Positions 31,314 to 38,475 of a stretch of DNA of 38,475 nt are shown here, piece by piece (the stretch's first letter is position 1; the number at the start of each line of letters is the position of its first letter). Location of the stretch: the NCBI GenBank assembly GCA_023416745.1, contig JAEZHF010000018.1:1-38475 (forward strand), written 5' to 3'. A program made the translations under genes and the position numbers. The stretch comes from Bacillota bacterium (lineage in GTDB: Bacteria; Bacillota; Clostridia; Christensenellales; SZUA-584). The notes under the pieces were generated by a model that was not told the origin of the DNA, did no database searches, and saw nothing but the letters and a program-made list of their open reading frames with translations.

Positions 31314-32681
31314 CTATTTACCGGCTAAACCGGCCACGGCTTTTACCAGCGCGTCGACGTCATCTGGCGTGTTGTACACGCCCAGCGACGCGCGCGCGGC
31401 ACTGCCGAGGCCGTAGTGATGCAGAGCAGGCTGTGCGCAGTGGTGCCCCGCCCGTATCGCGATGCCCTGCGCATCCAGCTTCTGTGCAATCTGTTCCGGC
31501 TTGACGCCATCCACCAGAAATGTGACGACGCCCGCCTTCTCGCGCGGTGCTCCGACGAGCCGCACGCCGCGCAGACGCGCCAGCCCCTCCGTCATCCGCT
31601 GTGTGAGCGCCTGTTCGTGCGTGCGGATGCGCATAAGCCCGACGCGGCTCAGATAGTCCTCCGCCGCCCCCAGTGCCACCGCGTCCGCAATGTTGCCGGT
31701 GCCCGCTTCAAACTTCTCCGGTGACTGGTGGAAACGTGTGGACTCAAACGTGACGCTGTCGATCATGCCGCCGCCGCTCTGATACGGCGGCATGGCGTCG
31801 AGCAGCGCCTTCTTGCCGTACAGCACGCCGATACCTGTGGGGCCGTACATCTTGTGCCCGGACAGCACGAAGAAGTCCGCGTCCATAGCTTTCACGTTCA
31901 CCGGCAGGTGCGCGGCGGACTGCGCTCCGTCCACCAGCGCCAGCGCGCCGTGCCGGTGCGCGATACCACACATCTCGCTGACGGGGTTCACGGTGCCCAG
32001 CACGTTGGACACGTGGCTGAACGCCGCCAGCTTCGTACGGGGCGTGAACAGCCGCTCATACGCGGCTAAATCCACATCGCCGCTGTCCGTGATGGGCGCA
32101 ACCCTGAGCACCGCGCCCGTGCGCTGCGCCAGCAGCTGCCACGGCACGATGTTGGAATGGTGTTCCATCTCTGTCAATATGATCCCGTCGCCCTCGCGGA
32201 CGTTCATCCCGCCCCAGCTAGCGGCTACGAGGTTGATAGCCTCCGTCGCCCCGCGCACGAACACAACCTCCGCGCGGTCCGTGGTGCCGATGAGCGCTCC
32301 CACCTTGTTACGCGCATCCTCAAACGCCGCTGTGGCCTCACGCGCCAGCGTATGCGCTCCCCGGTGGACGTTGGAATTGTAGTTGCCGTAGTAGTCGGCC
32401 AGTGCATTCATCACGCACTGCGGCTTCTGAGTGGTGGCGGCGTTGTCCAGCCACACCAGCGGATGTCCGTTCACCCGCCGTTTGAGTATTGGAAAGTCGC
32501 CCCGCACATCCGTGGGCGCCTCCCTTTTTTCAAAGTAGTATTGCGGCGCGCTTTCGGGGGCGGCCTCCGCTGCTATGGGGATGCCGCACGGCGCTTGTAC
32601 GACGCGCCCCCAATACACGCGGGACAATATGTCGCGCATGGGCGTGCCTTCCGGATAAACTCGATACTCACTTGTAGTCAT
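31314..32681 (-). CDS. Cysteine desulfurase, encapsulin cargo (SufS-like, group II)
   Basis: A 455-residue class V aminotransferase. Residues 1-60 are an extension with low complexity (for example PIAAEAAPESAPQYYF) that ordinary SufS lacks; the catalytic fold starts at about 61 (GDFPILKRRVNGHPLVWLDN). The PLP lysine is Lys277 (LSGHKMYGPTG) and the active cysteine is Cys415 (RAGHHCAQP), the group II pattern. The enzyme takes sulfur from L-cysteine to give alanine and a persulfide. It starts inside the end of the encapsulin gene (14-base overlap), so the two are co-translated. In known family 2A systems the desulfurase is packed through a disordered N-terminal domain, which is the proposed role of residues 1-60. 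No SufU or rhodanese gene is adjacent. Confidence 0.93.
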   Translation of the reverse strand: MTTSEYRVYPEGTPMRDILSRVYWGRVVQAPCGIPIAAEAAPESAPQYYFEKREAPTDVRGDFPILKRRVNGHPLVWLDNAATTQKPQCVMNALADYYGNYNSNVHRGAHTLAREATAAFEDARNKVGALIGTTDRAEVVFVRGATEAINLVAASWGGMNVREGDGIILTEMEHHSNIVPWQLLAQRTGAVLRVAPITDSGDVDLAAYERLFTPRTKLAAFSHVSNVLGTVNPVSEMCGIAHRHGALALVDGAQSAAHLPVNVKAMDADFFVLSGHKMYGPTGIGVLYGKKALLDAMPPYQSGGGMIDSVTFESTRFHQSPEKFEAGTGNIADAVALGAAEDYLSRVGLMRIRTHEQALTQRMTEGLARLRGVRLVGAPREKAGVVTFLVDGVKPEQIAQKLDAQGIAIRAGHHCAQPALHHYGLGSAARASLGVYNTPDDVDALVKAVAGLAGK

Positions 32682-33657
32682 AATAACTGCCCACCTCGAC
32701 ATTCTCGAGCTTGCCCAGCGCGTCGCCCGAGAGCACCGCCACAGAGAAATACAGGCTTAAAATGTACGAGGCGATGCCTCTGTTGTCGATGTTCGCCAGC
32801 CGCATGGACATGCTGGGAATGTCCGTTTCGTCGGGCACCCCTGGCTGGTGCAGCCCGATAACGCCCTGCTGGGCCTCGCCCACGCGCATCAGCAATATAC
32901 TGGTCTGCCCGCCGCAGTGGCGTGAGCAGGTCTGGTTGTTCACCATCAGCTTATCGCACGGCACCAGAGGCACGCCGCGCCACGTGATGAACGGCGAACC
33001 CATGATGTGCACCGCCACCGGCGGTACGCCGCGCCGCGTGCTCTCGCGACCGAACGCCGAGATGGCCCGCGGGTGCGCCAGGAAAAACGCGGGCTTCTTC
33101 CACACCAGCGACAGCAGCTCATCCATGTCGTCCGGCGTGGGCGCGCCCCGGCGTGTGGTTACGCGCATATCAGGCGATACCGCATTTGCCAGACCGAACT
33201 CCGGATTATTGAGCAGCTCCCATTCCTGACGCTCACGCATGGCCTCCTTCACGAGGCGCATCTGCTCGTCTTTCTGGCTCAAGGGCTGGTTGAATATGTC
33301 TGTCACGTTGGTGTTAAGGCGCAACGTCGTCTGCACCATGCTCAGCATGTATTCATCGGGATGTAATTCGTAATCCGGATACGTCTCGGCTATCCGGTCC
33401 TCACTGATGGGCGTGTGTTTTGATTCGATCAACTTTTCGCCGTATTCGTTGGAAGGTTCATCCTGCTCCAGCAGCCGTTTCACGCGGTTCACGCGGTAGG
33501 TTCCGGCCTGTACCGGCACCCACGGCAGAAAGTCCAAAAACCAGCGCGGCGTAATGCTCTCCATCATCGGCCGCGTTTTGGTGGTGTCGGACAGCCGTCT
33601 GGCGGCCAGCGGGTGCAGGCTCATATGTGTCATACTGTTGTTATCCATCTGGTTCAT
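32668..33657 (-). CDS. Family 2A encapsulin shell protein (SrpI-like)
   Basis: A 329-residue protein of the HK97-fold encapsulin family 2A. Conserved blocks seen elsewhere in SrpI-type shells are ITPRWFLDFLPWVPV, AGTYRVNRVK, MRERQEWELLNNPEFGL, RRGAPTPDDMDELLSLVWKK, PAFFLAHPRAISAFGRE and STRRGVPP...GSPFITWRGVPLVP. The C-terminal part includes RVGEAQQGVIGLHQP and IASYILSLYFSVAVLS. It has no cyclic-nucleotide domain, which marks family 2B. Between two conserved blocks there is an insertion with Cys244, His247 and Cys248. Sixty subunits per shell are expected. It is the first gene of a two-gene operon with its cargo, the cysteine desulfurase. The ATG at 33657 has only a weak AGGTG upstream. Confidence 0.93.
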   Translation of the reverse strand: MNQMDNNSMTHMSLHPLAARRLSDTTKTRPMMESITPRWFLDFLPWVPVQAGTYRVNRVKRLLEQDEPSNEYGEKLIESKHTPISEDRIAETYPDYELHPDEYMLSMVQTTLRLNTNVTDIFNQPLSQKDEQMRLVKEAMRERQEWELLNNPEFGLANAVSPDMRVTTRRGAPTPDDMDELLSLVWKKPAFFLAHPRAISAFGRESTRRGVPPVAVHIMGSPFITWRGVPLVPCDKLMVNNQTCSRHCGGQTSILLMRVGEAQQGVIGLHQPGVPDETDIPSMSMRLANIDNRGIASYILSLYFSVAVLSGDALGKLENVEVGSYYDYK

Positions 33658-33766
33658 CGTCGATTCACCTGCTTTATATATGTCAAGACCCCGACAGGGT
33701 TCTTCTGTTTATGATATGTACGGGGCAGAGGGCTTGTGACGGGGTTCACAAGGCCGGGGCGGGGAC

Positions 33767-33790
33767 AAAAAAAGAGCCGCGTTTGCGCAG
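33767..33790 (-). terminator. Intrinsic terminator after the TPR gene remnant
   Basis: Minus-strand GCTGCG, four-base loop and CGCGGC, followed by TCTTTTTTT. It begins about 20 bases past the stop of the TPR frame, showing that this 3' end was once normally transcribed. Confidence 0.7.
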
Positions 33791-33809
33791 CCCCTTGCCT
33801 GTTCTCTCC

Positions 33810-34247
33810 TTATCCGTTTGCGTTCATGCGCCTGATTGTTTCGGCCATGTTCACTTTTGTCGTCACGGTTTTTGGATGCTGTTCTCCGAGAACTCTTACT
33901 AACACAGCCAACGCCTTGTTGTACCAATCCAGCGCTTTTTTATATTCGCCCTGTCTGTCATAGACCCCAGCAATGTTGTTGTAAGTGGTCGCTGTAGACG
34001 GATGCTCTTTCCCCAACACCTTTTCTTTAACATACAACGCCTTGTTGTACCAATCCAGCGCTTTATCATATTCACCTTGGCTATAATAGATGCTTGCTAT
34101 ATTGTTATAGGTGACTGCCGTAGACGGATGTTCTTTCCCCAGCACTTTTTCACGAATTGTCAATGCCTGGTTATCCCACTCCAGCGCTTTTTCATATTCG
34201 CCTCGGCTATAATAGATGCTCGCGATGTTGTTATAGGCAGCTGCCGT
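33810..34247 (-). pseudogene. 5'-truncated tetratricopeptide-repeat gene
   Basis: The minus frame encodes about three and a half 42-residue TPR units of the kinesin-light-chain type, with the repeating phrases TYNNIASIYYSQGEYDKALD and REKVLGKEHPSTAVTYNNIA, and ends ETIRRMNANG. It stays open back to 34247 (AAAYNNIASIYY) but no start codon with a ribosome site is found; the only possible initiator is a TTG at 34163 inside a repeat. The homology breaks where an unrelated plus-strand gene fragment begins. TPR proteins of this type are protein-interaction scaffolds; the missing N-terminus may have held an effector domain. A terminator follows the stop. Confidence 0.75.
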
Positions 34248-34516
34248 ACGAAACCTACGTCGCCAACATCATGAAAGATTTGTACGGGAACGGCTTCAAG
34301 AACGCCAGTAACAACGCCGTCTACGACTACCACTTCTGCACGGAGGACGCGTGGATGACCGATGGCTCGGTCTACGAGTTCATGTTTGAGGACGGCAAGC
34401 TGCAGCAGGTGTTCTTCTTCGCGGATGAAAAGTGTTTTATGTCTAGCTTAAGCGGCTGGAAGGCTGACCACGAGTACATCAACTCCGCCACCGGCGAGAC
34501 GTTTATTCCGAATTGA
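34247..34516 (+). pseudogene. 5'-truncated gene fragment, C-terminal 89 codons of an unknown protein
   Basis: The plus frame encodes YETYVANIMKDLYGNGFKNA, then VYDYHFCTEDAWMTDGSVYE, FEDGKLQQVFFFADEKCF and YINSATGETFIPN before a TGA at 34514. The composition and alternating hydrophobic pattern are those of a genuine folded domain. The frame has no ATG with a ribosome site; the first ATG lies 10 codons in, without a Shine-Dalgarno. Its left end abuts the left end of the TPR fragment on the opposite strand. It looks like the 3' end of a small beta-rich protein. No family is recognised. Confidence 0.55.
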
Positions 34517-34771
34517 CACAGGCTGATCCCAAAACCCCGCTCTCTTCCTGAAAATACAACCACCGCTCTTCGGGGAGAGTGCTGACAGCGTCCTGCCACA
34601 GACTTAAACTACCGCGGTAGGGCGTTTTAATTTATGACATATTTCAGATACCTTTAGGCTATGCTGTGATGCAGAGCGCAGCGATGCATCCCATGTTATA
34701 TCCTCTTTAGAGGGGGATTCCTCGCAAGCTCGGAATGACAGGGTTGATGTGGGAACGCCCGCCCGTCACAC
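34517..34771. other. Intergenic region with a palindrome, no gene
   Basis: No credible reading frame is present. It holds the 12-base perfect palindrome CTACCGCGGTAG (near 34606-34617) followed on the plus strand by GGCGTTTT, and a CTCGCAAGCTCGGAATGACAG stretch near 34721 of a kind often dispersed in bacterial intergenic DNA. Confidence 0.4.
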
Positions 34772-34799
34772 AAAAAGGCCCGCTTTATCAGCAGACCCT
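34772..34799 (-). terminator. Intrinsic terminator of the ABC-F gene
   Basis: Minus-strand stem GGGTCTGC/GCGGGCCT with G-T wobbles, seven-base loop, followed by TTTTTG. It begins 26 bases past the ABC-F stop. Confidence 0.65.
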
Positions 34800-34824
34800 G
34801 TATTGCATATTCTCTTTCGAACCC

Positions 34825-36456
34825 TTACCCTACGTCGTTGCTGCCGATGCAGCTTTCCCGTATCTTGTCGATCTCCTCGTTTTGCAGATACTCGTCGAAC
34901 GTGCAGCGCCGGTCGATCAGCGTCCCGGGCAGTATCTCAATGATGCGCGTGGCCACCGTCTGCATCACCTGATGGTCGTGCGAGGTGAACAGCATCGTGC
35001 CTTTGAAATCCACCATACCATCGTTGAGCGCCGTGATGGCCTCGAGGTCGAGGTGGTTGGTCGGCTCGTCCATGATGAGCACGTTCGCGCCTGAGAGCAT
35101 CATCTTAGCCAGCATGCAGCGCACGCGCTCACCGCCCGACAGTACGTTCACTGGCTTGGTCGCGTCCTCGCCGGAGAACAGCATGCGGCCCAGCCATCCG
35201 CGAATGGTGGTCTCGTATTTGTCCTCCGAAAACTGCCGCAGCCAGTCGATGATGGACAGCTCAATGCCATTAAAAAATTCAGCGTTGTCGGACGGCAGGT
35301 ACGCCTGCGAGGTGGTCACACCCCACTTATACGTGCCCTCGTCCGCCTCCAGCTCGCCCATCAGTATCTGGAACAGCGTGGTGCGTGCCAATTCGTCCTT
35401 GCCCGCGAAGCCGATCTTATCGCCCGGCTGCACGATGAACGACACGTTGTCCAGCACCTTGCGATCACCAATTGTTTTGCTCAGTCCAGTGACGGTCAGC
35501 GCCTCGTTGCCCACCTCGCGCTCCTGCTTGAAGTTGACAAACGGATACCGCCGTGACGACGGTGAGAAGTTGCCCATGTCTAGGTTGTCCAGCATCTTCT
35601 TGCGGGACGTGGCCTGCTTAGACTTGGAGGCATTGGCACTGAACCGGCGGATGAATTCCTCCAGCTCCTTGGCCTTCTGCTCGGCGCGTTTGCGCTCGTC
35701 CTTGGCCTGTCGCGCGGCCAGCTGCGTATACATATACCAGAAGTCGTAGTTGCCCACGTACATCTTGATCTTACCGTAGTCAATGTCCGCGATGTGCGTA
35801 CACACCTTGTTCAGGAAGTGGCGGTCATGCGACACCACGATCACTGTGTTGGGGAAATCCATCAGAAAATCCTCCAGCCAGCGTATAGCGCGCAGGTCGA
35901 GGTTGTTGGTGGGCTCGTCCAGCAGCAGAATGTCCGGCTTGGCGAACAGCGCCTGCGCCAGCAGCACCTTCACCTTGCGTGGGCCGTCCAACTCCGCCAT
36001 CTTCTGGTTGTGGTACGCCGACGTCACGCCCAAACCGTTGAGCAGCGTCTCCGCGTTGTATTCGGCGTTCCAGCCGTCCATCTCGGCGAACTCACCCTCC
36101 AGCTCGCCCAGGCGTATGCCGTCCTCGTCGCTGAAGTCCTCCCTGGCGTAGAGCGTTTCCTTCTCCTGCATGACCTCATACAGCCGCGCGTGCCCCATGA
36201 TGACCGTCTCCAGCGCGGTATAGTCGTTATAGGCGAAGTGATCCTGTTTGAGCACCGCAAGGCGCTCGCCCGGCGTCACGGATATCATGCCGGTGCTCGG
36301 CTCTATCTCGCCGGACAGTATTTTTAAAAAGGTGGATTTTCCGGTGCCGTTTGCCCCAATCACACCATAGCAGTTGCCCGCGGAAAACTGTACGTCCACG
36401 TCCTTAAACAGCGTCGTTCCGCCGTATTGCAGGGATATCCCCTGTGCGCTGATCAT
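34825..36456 (-). CDS. ABC-F family ATPase (YkpA/YbiT-like)
   Basis: A 543-residue soluble protein with two ABC cassettes joined by the ABC-F linker. Cassette 1 has Walker A GANGTGKST (34-42) and Walker B ILLLDEPTNNLD. Its signature region reads ELDGPRKVKVLLA where LSGGE or LxGNE is usual. The linker (about 250-295) is highly charged (DERKRAEQKAKELEEFIRR). Cassette 2 has GKDELARTTLF, typical of this subfamily in place of a canonical Walker A, then LSGGERVRCML and VLIMDEPTNHLD. ABC-F proteins act on the ribosome rather than transport; the YbiT/YkpA subgroup is linked to resolving stalled translation. The start at 36456 follows AAGAGGAGACACGAAGAAAGC. Confidence 0.93.
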   Translation of the reverse strand: MISAQGISLQYGGTTLFKDVDVQFSAGNCYGVIGANGTGKSTFLKILSGEIEPSTGMISVTPGERLAVLKQDHFAYNDYTALETVIMGHARLYEVMQEKETLYAREDFSDEDGIRLGELEGEFAEMDGWNAEYNAETLLNGLGVTSAYHNQKMAELDGPRKVKVLLAQALFAKPDILLLDEPTNNLDLRAIRWLEDFLMDFPNTVIVVSHDRHFLNKVCTHIADIDYGKIKMYVGNYDFWYMYTQLAARQAKDERKRAEQKAKELEEFIRRFSANASKSKQATSRKKMLDNLDMGNFSPSSRRYPFVNFKQEREVGNEALTVTGLSKTIGDRKVLDNVSFIVQPGDKIGFAGKDELARTTLFQILMGELEADEGTYKWGVTTSQAYLPSDNAEFFNGIELSIIDWLRQFSEDKYETTIRGWLGRMLFSGEDATKPVNVLSGGERVRCMLAKMMLSGANVLIMDEPTNHLDLEAITALNDGMVDFKGTMLFTSHDHQVMQTVATRIIEILPGTLIDRRCTFDEYLQNEEIDKIRESCIGSNDVG

Positions 36457-36575
36457 GCTTTCTTCGTGTCTCCTCTTGCGTTAATTGCCGCCGCGCGACT
36501 CAGTCGTCCTCCGGCAGCCCCACAACAGTATACTCCATATCGCCCTCTCTGGCTATGCGCAGTTTCAATAACTGG

Positions 36576-36604
36576 TTGCCGATCTGCAGCCGGGATATTA
36601 TAAT
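36576..36604 (+). promoter_or_regulatory. Promoter of the prenyltransferase gene
   Basis: TTGCCG (36576-36581), 17 bases, TATAAT (36599-36604). The expected transcript start near 36611 excludes the ATG at 36614 as a practical start and supports the one at 36635. Confidence 0.7.
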
Positions 36605-36634
36605 AATCGCAATATGATGATTAAGGGGACCAAT

Positions 36635-37534
36635 ATGAAACGTTTTTTCAGCTTCGTGGAGATAAAGACCAAGATTACGAGCGTTTTTGCGTTCCTGATG
36701 ACGATTGCGTACCTTTGGGCCAAAGGCTATACGATCCGGTGGGGCGTGACGGCGCTGTTCTTCGCCGCGATGCTGCTGTTTGACCTCACCACCACTGCGA
36801 TCAACAACTACATGGGCAGCAAGTCTCACGGAGAACCGCCTCATTACGGCAAAACCACGGGGCTGCTCATCATAGCCGCGCTGCTGGCGCTCAGCATTGC
36901 GGGCGGTCTGGCCCTTGTCTTCATGACGGATATCGTCGTGCTGCTGGCGGGCGTCTTATGCTTCCTGTTCGGTATACTCTACTCGTACGGTCCCGTGCCC
37001 ATATCCGCGACGCCGCTCGGAGAAGCGCTGTCCGGGTTGTTCTACGGACTGTTCATCCCCTTCCTGCTGCTGCACATCAACATGCCCACGGGTTCGCTTG
37101 TATCGTTATCGCTCGCGGGACAGACGCTGCACATATCCACCAACCTCGTACTGCTGCTGCATCTGCTGCTGCTCTCAGTGGTGCCGGTGCTGACCACGGC
37201 GAACATCATGCTGGCCAACAATATCTGCGACGTTGAGCGCGACAAGGTATCCGGGCGGCACACGCTGCCCCAATACCTCGGGCGCAAGTCGGTATATCTG
37301 TTCGCGGGGCTGTATTATCTGTGCTACGCCGCCATTATTGCCATGGCTGCGGCGGGCGTCGTCTCCCCCATCTGCCTGCTGTCGCTGCTGACCATTATCC
37401 CCGTTCAACGCAACATCAAAAAGTTCTTCGCCGAGCAGGTGAAGTCCAAGACGTTCGTGGTGTCCGTCCAGAACTACGTCATCATCATGGGTGCGCTGAC
37501 GGTTACGATATTTGTGGGCGGGATTGTGGGATGA
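36635..37534 (+). CDS. UbiA-family prenyltransferase (MenA-like)
   Basis: A 299-residue integral membrane protein with about eight to nine transmembrane helices. The first Asp motif region is DLTTTAINNYMG, a relaxed form of NDxxxD found in MenA-like proteins of Firmicutes; the second is NNICDVERDKVSGRHTLPQYLG. The family attaches an isoprenoid chain to an aromatic acceptor in the membrane; MenA uses 1,4-dihydroxy-2-naphthoate for menaquinone. No other menaquinone gene is in the window, so the acceptor is not assigned. The ATG at 36635 has AAGGGGACC upstream and a strong promoter; an earlier ATG at 36614 is too close to the transcript start. Confidence 0.88.
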   Translation: MKRFFSFVEIKTKITSVFAFLMTIAYLWAKGYTIRWGVTALFFAAMLLFDLTTTAINNYMGSKSHGEPPHYGKTTGLLIIAALLALSIAGGLALVFMTDIVVLLAGVLCFLFGILYSYGPVPISATPLGEALSGLFYGLFIPFLLLHINMPTGSLVSLSLAGQTLHISTNLVLLLHLLLLSVVPVLTTANIMLANNICDVERDKVSGRHTLPQYLGRKSVYLFAGLYYLCYAAIIAMAAAGVVSPICLLSLLTIIPVQRNIKKFFAEQVKSKTFVVSVQNYVIIMGALTVTIFVGGIVG

Positions 37535-37556
37535 GGAAGCTAAGGTAAATAAGACC

Positions 37557-37630
37557 GTGGAGGCTCTGCCTCCACACCTCCGCCAAAGGGCACACCCTTT
37601 GGAAACCAGGAAAATGCCTAACGGCATTTT
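37557..37630 (+). repeat. Three consecutive perfect hairpins (REP-like element)
   Basis: GTGGAGGC-TCT-GCCTCCAC (37557-37575), CCAAAGGG-CACA-CCCTTTGG (37583-37602) and AAAATGCC-TAAC-GGCATTTT (37611-37630) follow one another directly. All three are perfect 8-bp stems. A hairpin with the same TGGAGGC core lies at 38445. Such hairpin clusters are common as dispersed intergenic repeats in clostridial genomes. Confidence 0.7.
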
Positions 37631-37737
37631 CAAATGCTTTTATCGATCATTATTTTTTACAAGGCTTTCACTCCTTCTTTTTGCACCCTCTTGCACTTAT
37701 GCTTTCATTACAATGTCAAATTGCCGGGGTCTGGAGT

Positions 37738-38235
37738 CTATGCCTTCAGAGAAATGCATGAGCACGCACGGTCTTTACACGAACTATTATTACTTACCCG
37801 AATAAAAAAAGCTGGACAAAAAGCTTCACAGAAGAAGCAGCGCATTCTGTCCGGCCCTTTTCTCTCATGGCATCCGTTGACACATAAAAGAAAAATAAAT
37901 TTCTCCTCTTGTTCAAACGTGACAAAAATCTCATTTTGAGGGGCGTTATTGTCGCTTTGCATCCAGCAAACCTCCGCAAGCCGTATTCTGTATCGGCCTT
38001 GGCAGTCGCCGGGATGAAGCACCCCCATTTTACCGTAGAAGTGCAACCGTCGCGCACTGACGTGGACAACCATCTCGCTGTATTGATTCAGGTTCTTCTT
38101 ACAAGCCTGTCTGACGGCACTTCTCAGCTCCTTTAACGCCTGGTTCCTGTACTCCTCCTCCAAATCGTTCAAATCATGACTGTCTGATTCATTGATCCGT
38201 AAAAGACAATTGCTAATACTAAGGCGACTTATCAA
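37738..38235 (-). CDS. Hypothetical protein with TTG start, unrecognised
   Basis: The frame opens with TTG at 38235, ten bases after AAGGAG, and a perfect TATAAT lies on the minus strand at 38292-38297 (-35 unclear). The first ~120 residues look protein-like, with an amphipathic helix LNDLEEEYRNQALKELRSAV and a likely strand segment SEMVVHVSARRLHFYGKMG. The last ~40 residues are Cys-rich (MRCFFCEAFCPAFF, SNNSSCKDRACSC). An intrinsic terminator (37804-37855) lies inside the reading frame, so those last residues may not be real and the frame may be shifted or truncated. No family is recognised. Function unknown. Confidence 0.45.
   Translation of the reverse strand: MISRLSISNCLLRINESDSHDLNDLEEEYRNQALKELRSAVRQACKKNLNQYSEMVVHVSARRLHFYGKMGVLHPGDCQGRYRIRLAEVCWMQSDNNAPQNEIFVTFEQEEKFIFLLCVNGCHERKGPDRMRCFFCEAFCPAFFIRVSNNSSCKDRACSCISLKA
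37804..37855 (-). terminator. Intrinsic terminator inside the end of the hypothetical frame
   Basis: Minus-strand GCCGGACA (37848-37855) pairs with TGTCCAGC (37811-37818), one mismatch, around an inner GCTTC/GAAGC stem, and is followed by seven T. It falls before the stop of the frame it would terminate. Confidence 0.65.
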
Positions 38236-38444
38236 GTGTGTCCCACTCCTTCAAGCATCATTTTTTAACAAGAGGAGCCGGACAAAATACGATTATAGTA
38301 TCTCACACTTTCCGTTTTATTCCAAGCTTTATTAAACAAACCTTGATCAATCTCGACATAATGATGTAAACCGACGGCTCCTTCCCTGTTGCATCGCACC
38401 AAGCAGGCAATCCGTGCATCCCTCTGTTCACATATAGCCAAGGT
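38236..38444. other. Upstream region of the hypothetical gene, no gene seen
   Basis: About 210 bases, AT-rich on the left. It carries the minus-strand TATAAT at 38292-38297, the AAGGAG site of the hypothetical gene, and no other supported feature. Confidence 0.4.
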
Positions 38445-38461
38445 TGGAGGCCGAGCCTCCA
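38445..38461. repeat. Hairpin related to the 37557 repeat element
   Basis: TGGAGGC-CGA-GCCTCCA forms a perfect 7-bp stem and continues GCGGGGTGTGGGG into the window edge. Its core equals that of the first hairpin at 37557-37575, suggesting a second copy continuing beyond the window. Confidence 0.5.
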
Positions 38462-38475
38462 GCGGGGTGTGGGGC

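Noticed and set aside
34721..34741. Possible insertion-sequence end near the fused gene fragments
   Set aside because: No transposase, terminal inverted repeats or target duplication could be identified.
36500..36610. Minus-strand frame ending in VVGLPEDD upstream of the ABC-F gene
   Set aside because: It looks somewhat protein-like and might be a 3' remnant, but it overlaps the prenyltransferase promoter, has no start with a ribosome site and matches no family I recognise.

Overview
The window looks like a chromosomal stretch of an anaerobic, motile member of the Bacillota, most likely class Clostridia. The evidence is AGGAGG-type ribosome binding sites, TTG/GTG starts, many intrinsic terminators, a Fur/Zur–ZnuABC zinc locus, sigma-D-like promoters before chemotaxis and flagellin genes, an XRE-cupin regulator paired with an acyl-CoA synthetase, and a ykpA/ybiT-type ABC-F ATPase. 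No tRNA, rRNA, CRISPR array, complete insertion sequence or prophage was seen.

Layout. 1-1.2 kb: two OsmC/Ohr peroxide-defence genes. 1.2-3.2 kb: a Cys-rich microprotein, a structured intergenic region, a small membrane protein with its TetR regulator behind a palindromic operator, and a decayed DUF1905 gene. 3.3-5.6 kb: a tandem universal stress protein and an L,D-transpeptidase. 5.8-8.1 kb: acyl-CoA synthetase with its XRE-cupin regulator. 8.4-13.5 kb: an HtrA protease, a LysE exporter, and two paralogous zinc-ribbon membrane proteins built of beta repeats. 13.6-14.9 kb: small secreted or basic proteins and two more Cys-rich microproteins that share a leader with the first. 15.0-18.9 kb: a Zur-controlled zinc import operon (zur, small membrane protein, znuA, znuC, znuB, possibly a chagasin-like lipoprotein). 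19.0-31.1 kb: a motility and signalling block with CheW, two intact chemoreceptors and one receptor remnant, a UbiB-like kinase, two interrupted diguanylate cyclases, one truncated and one intact flagellin. 31.3-33.7 kb: a cysteine desulfurase overlapping a family 2A encapsulin shell gene. 33.8-38.5 kb: two 5'-truncated genes fused head to head, an ABC-F ATPase, a UbiA prenyltransferase, hairpin repeats and an unrecognised gene.

The most notable system is the encapsulin plus cysteine desulfurase pair, a protein nanocompartment for sulfur handling. Its general type is known (SrpI-like family 2A), but here the cargo has a short N-terminal extension and the shell carries a Cys-His-Cys insertion. 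The least explained signal is the family of three Cys-rich microproteins (34, 38 and 63 residues), with a conserved leader and similar 3' hairpins at two distant sites. The signalling block shows repeated gene decay: a receptor remnant, two adjacent cyclases interrupted near their N-termini, and a flagellin stub.
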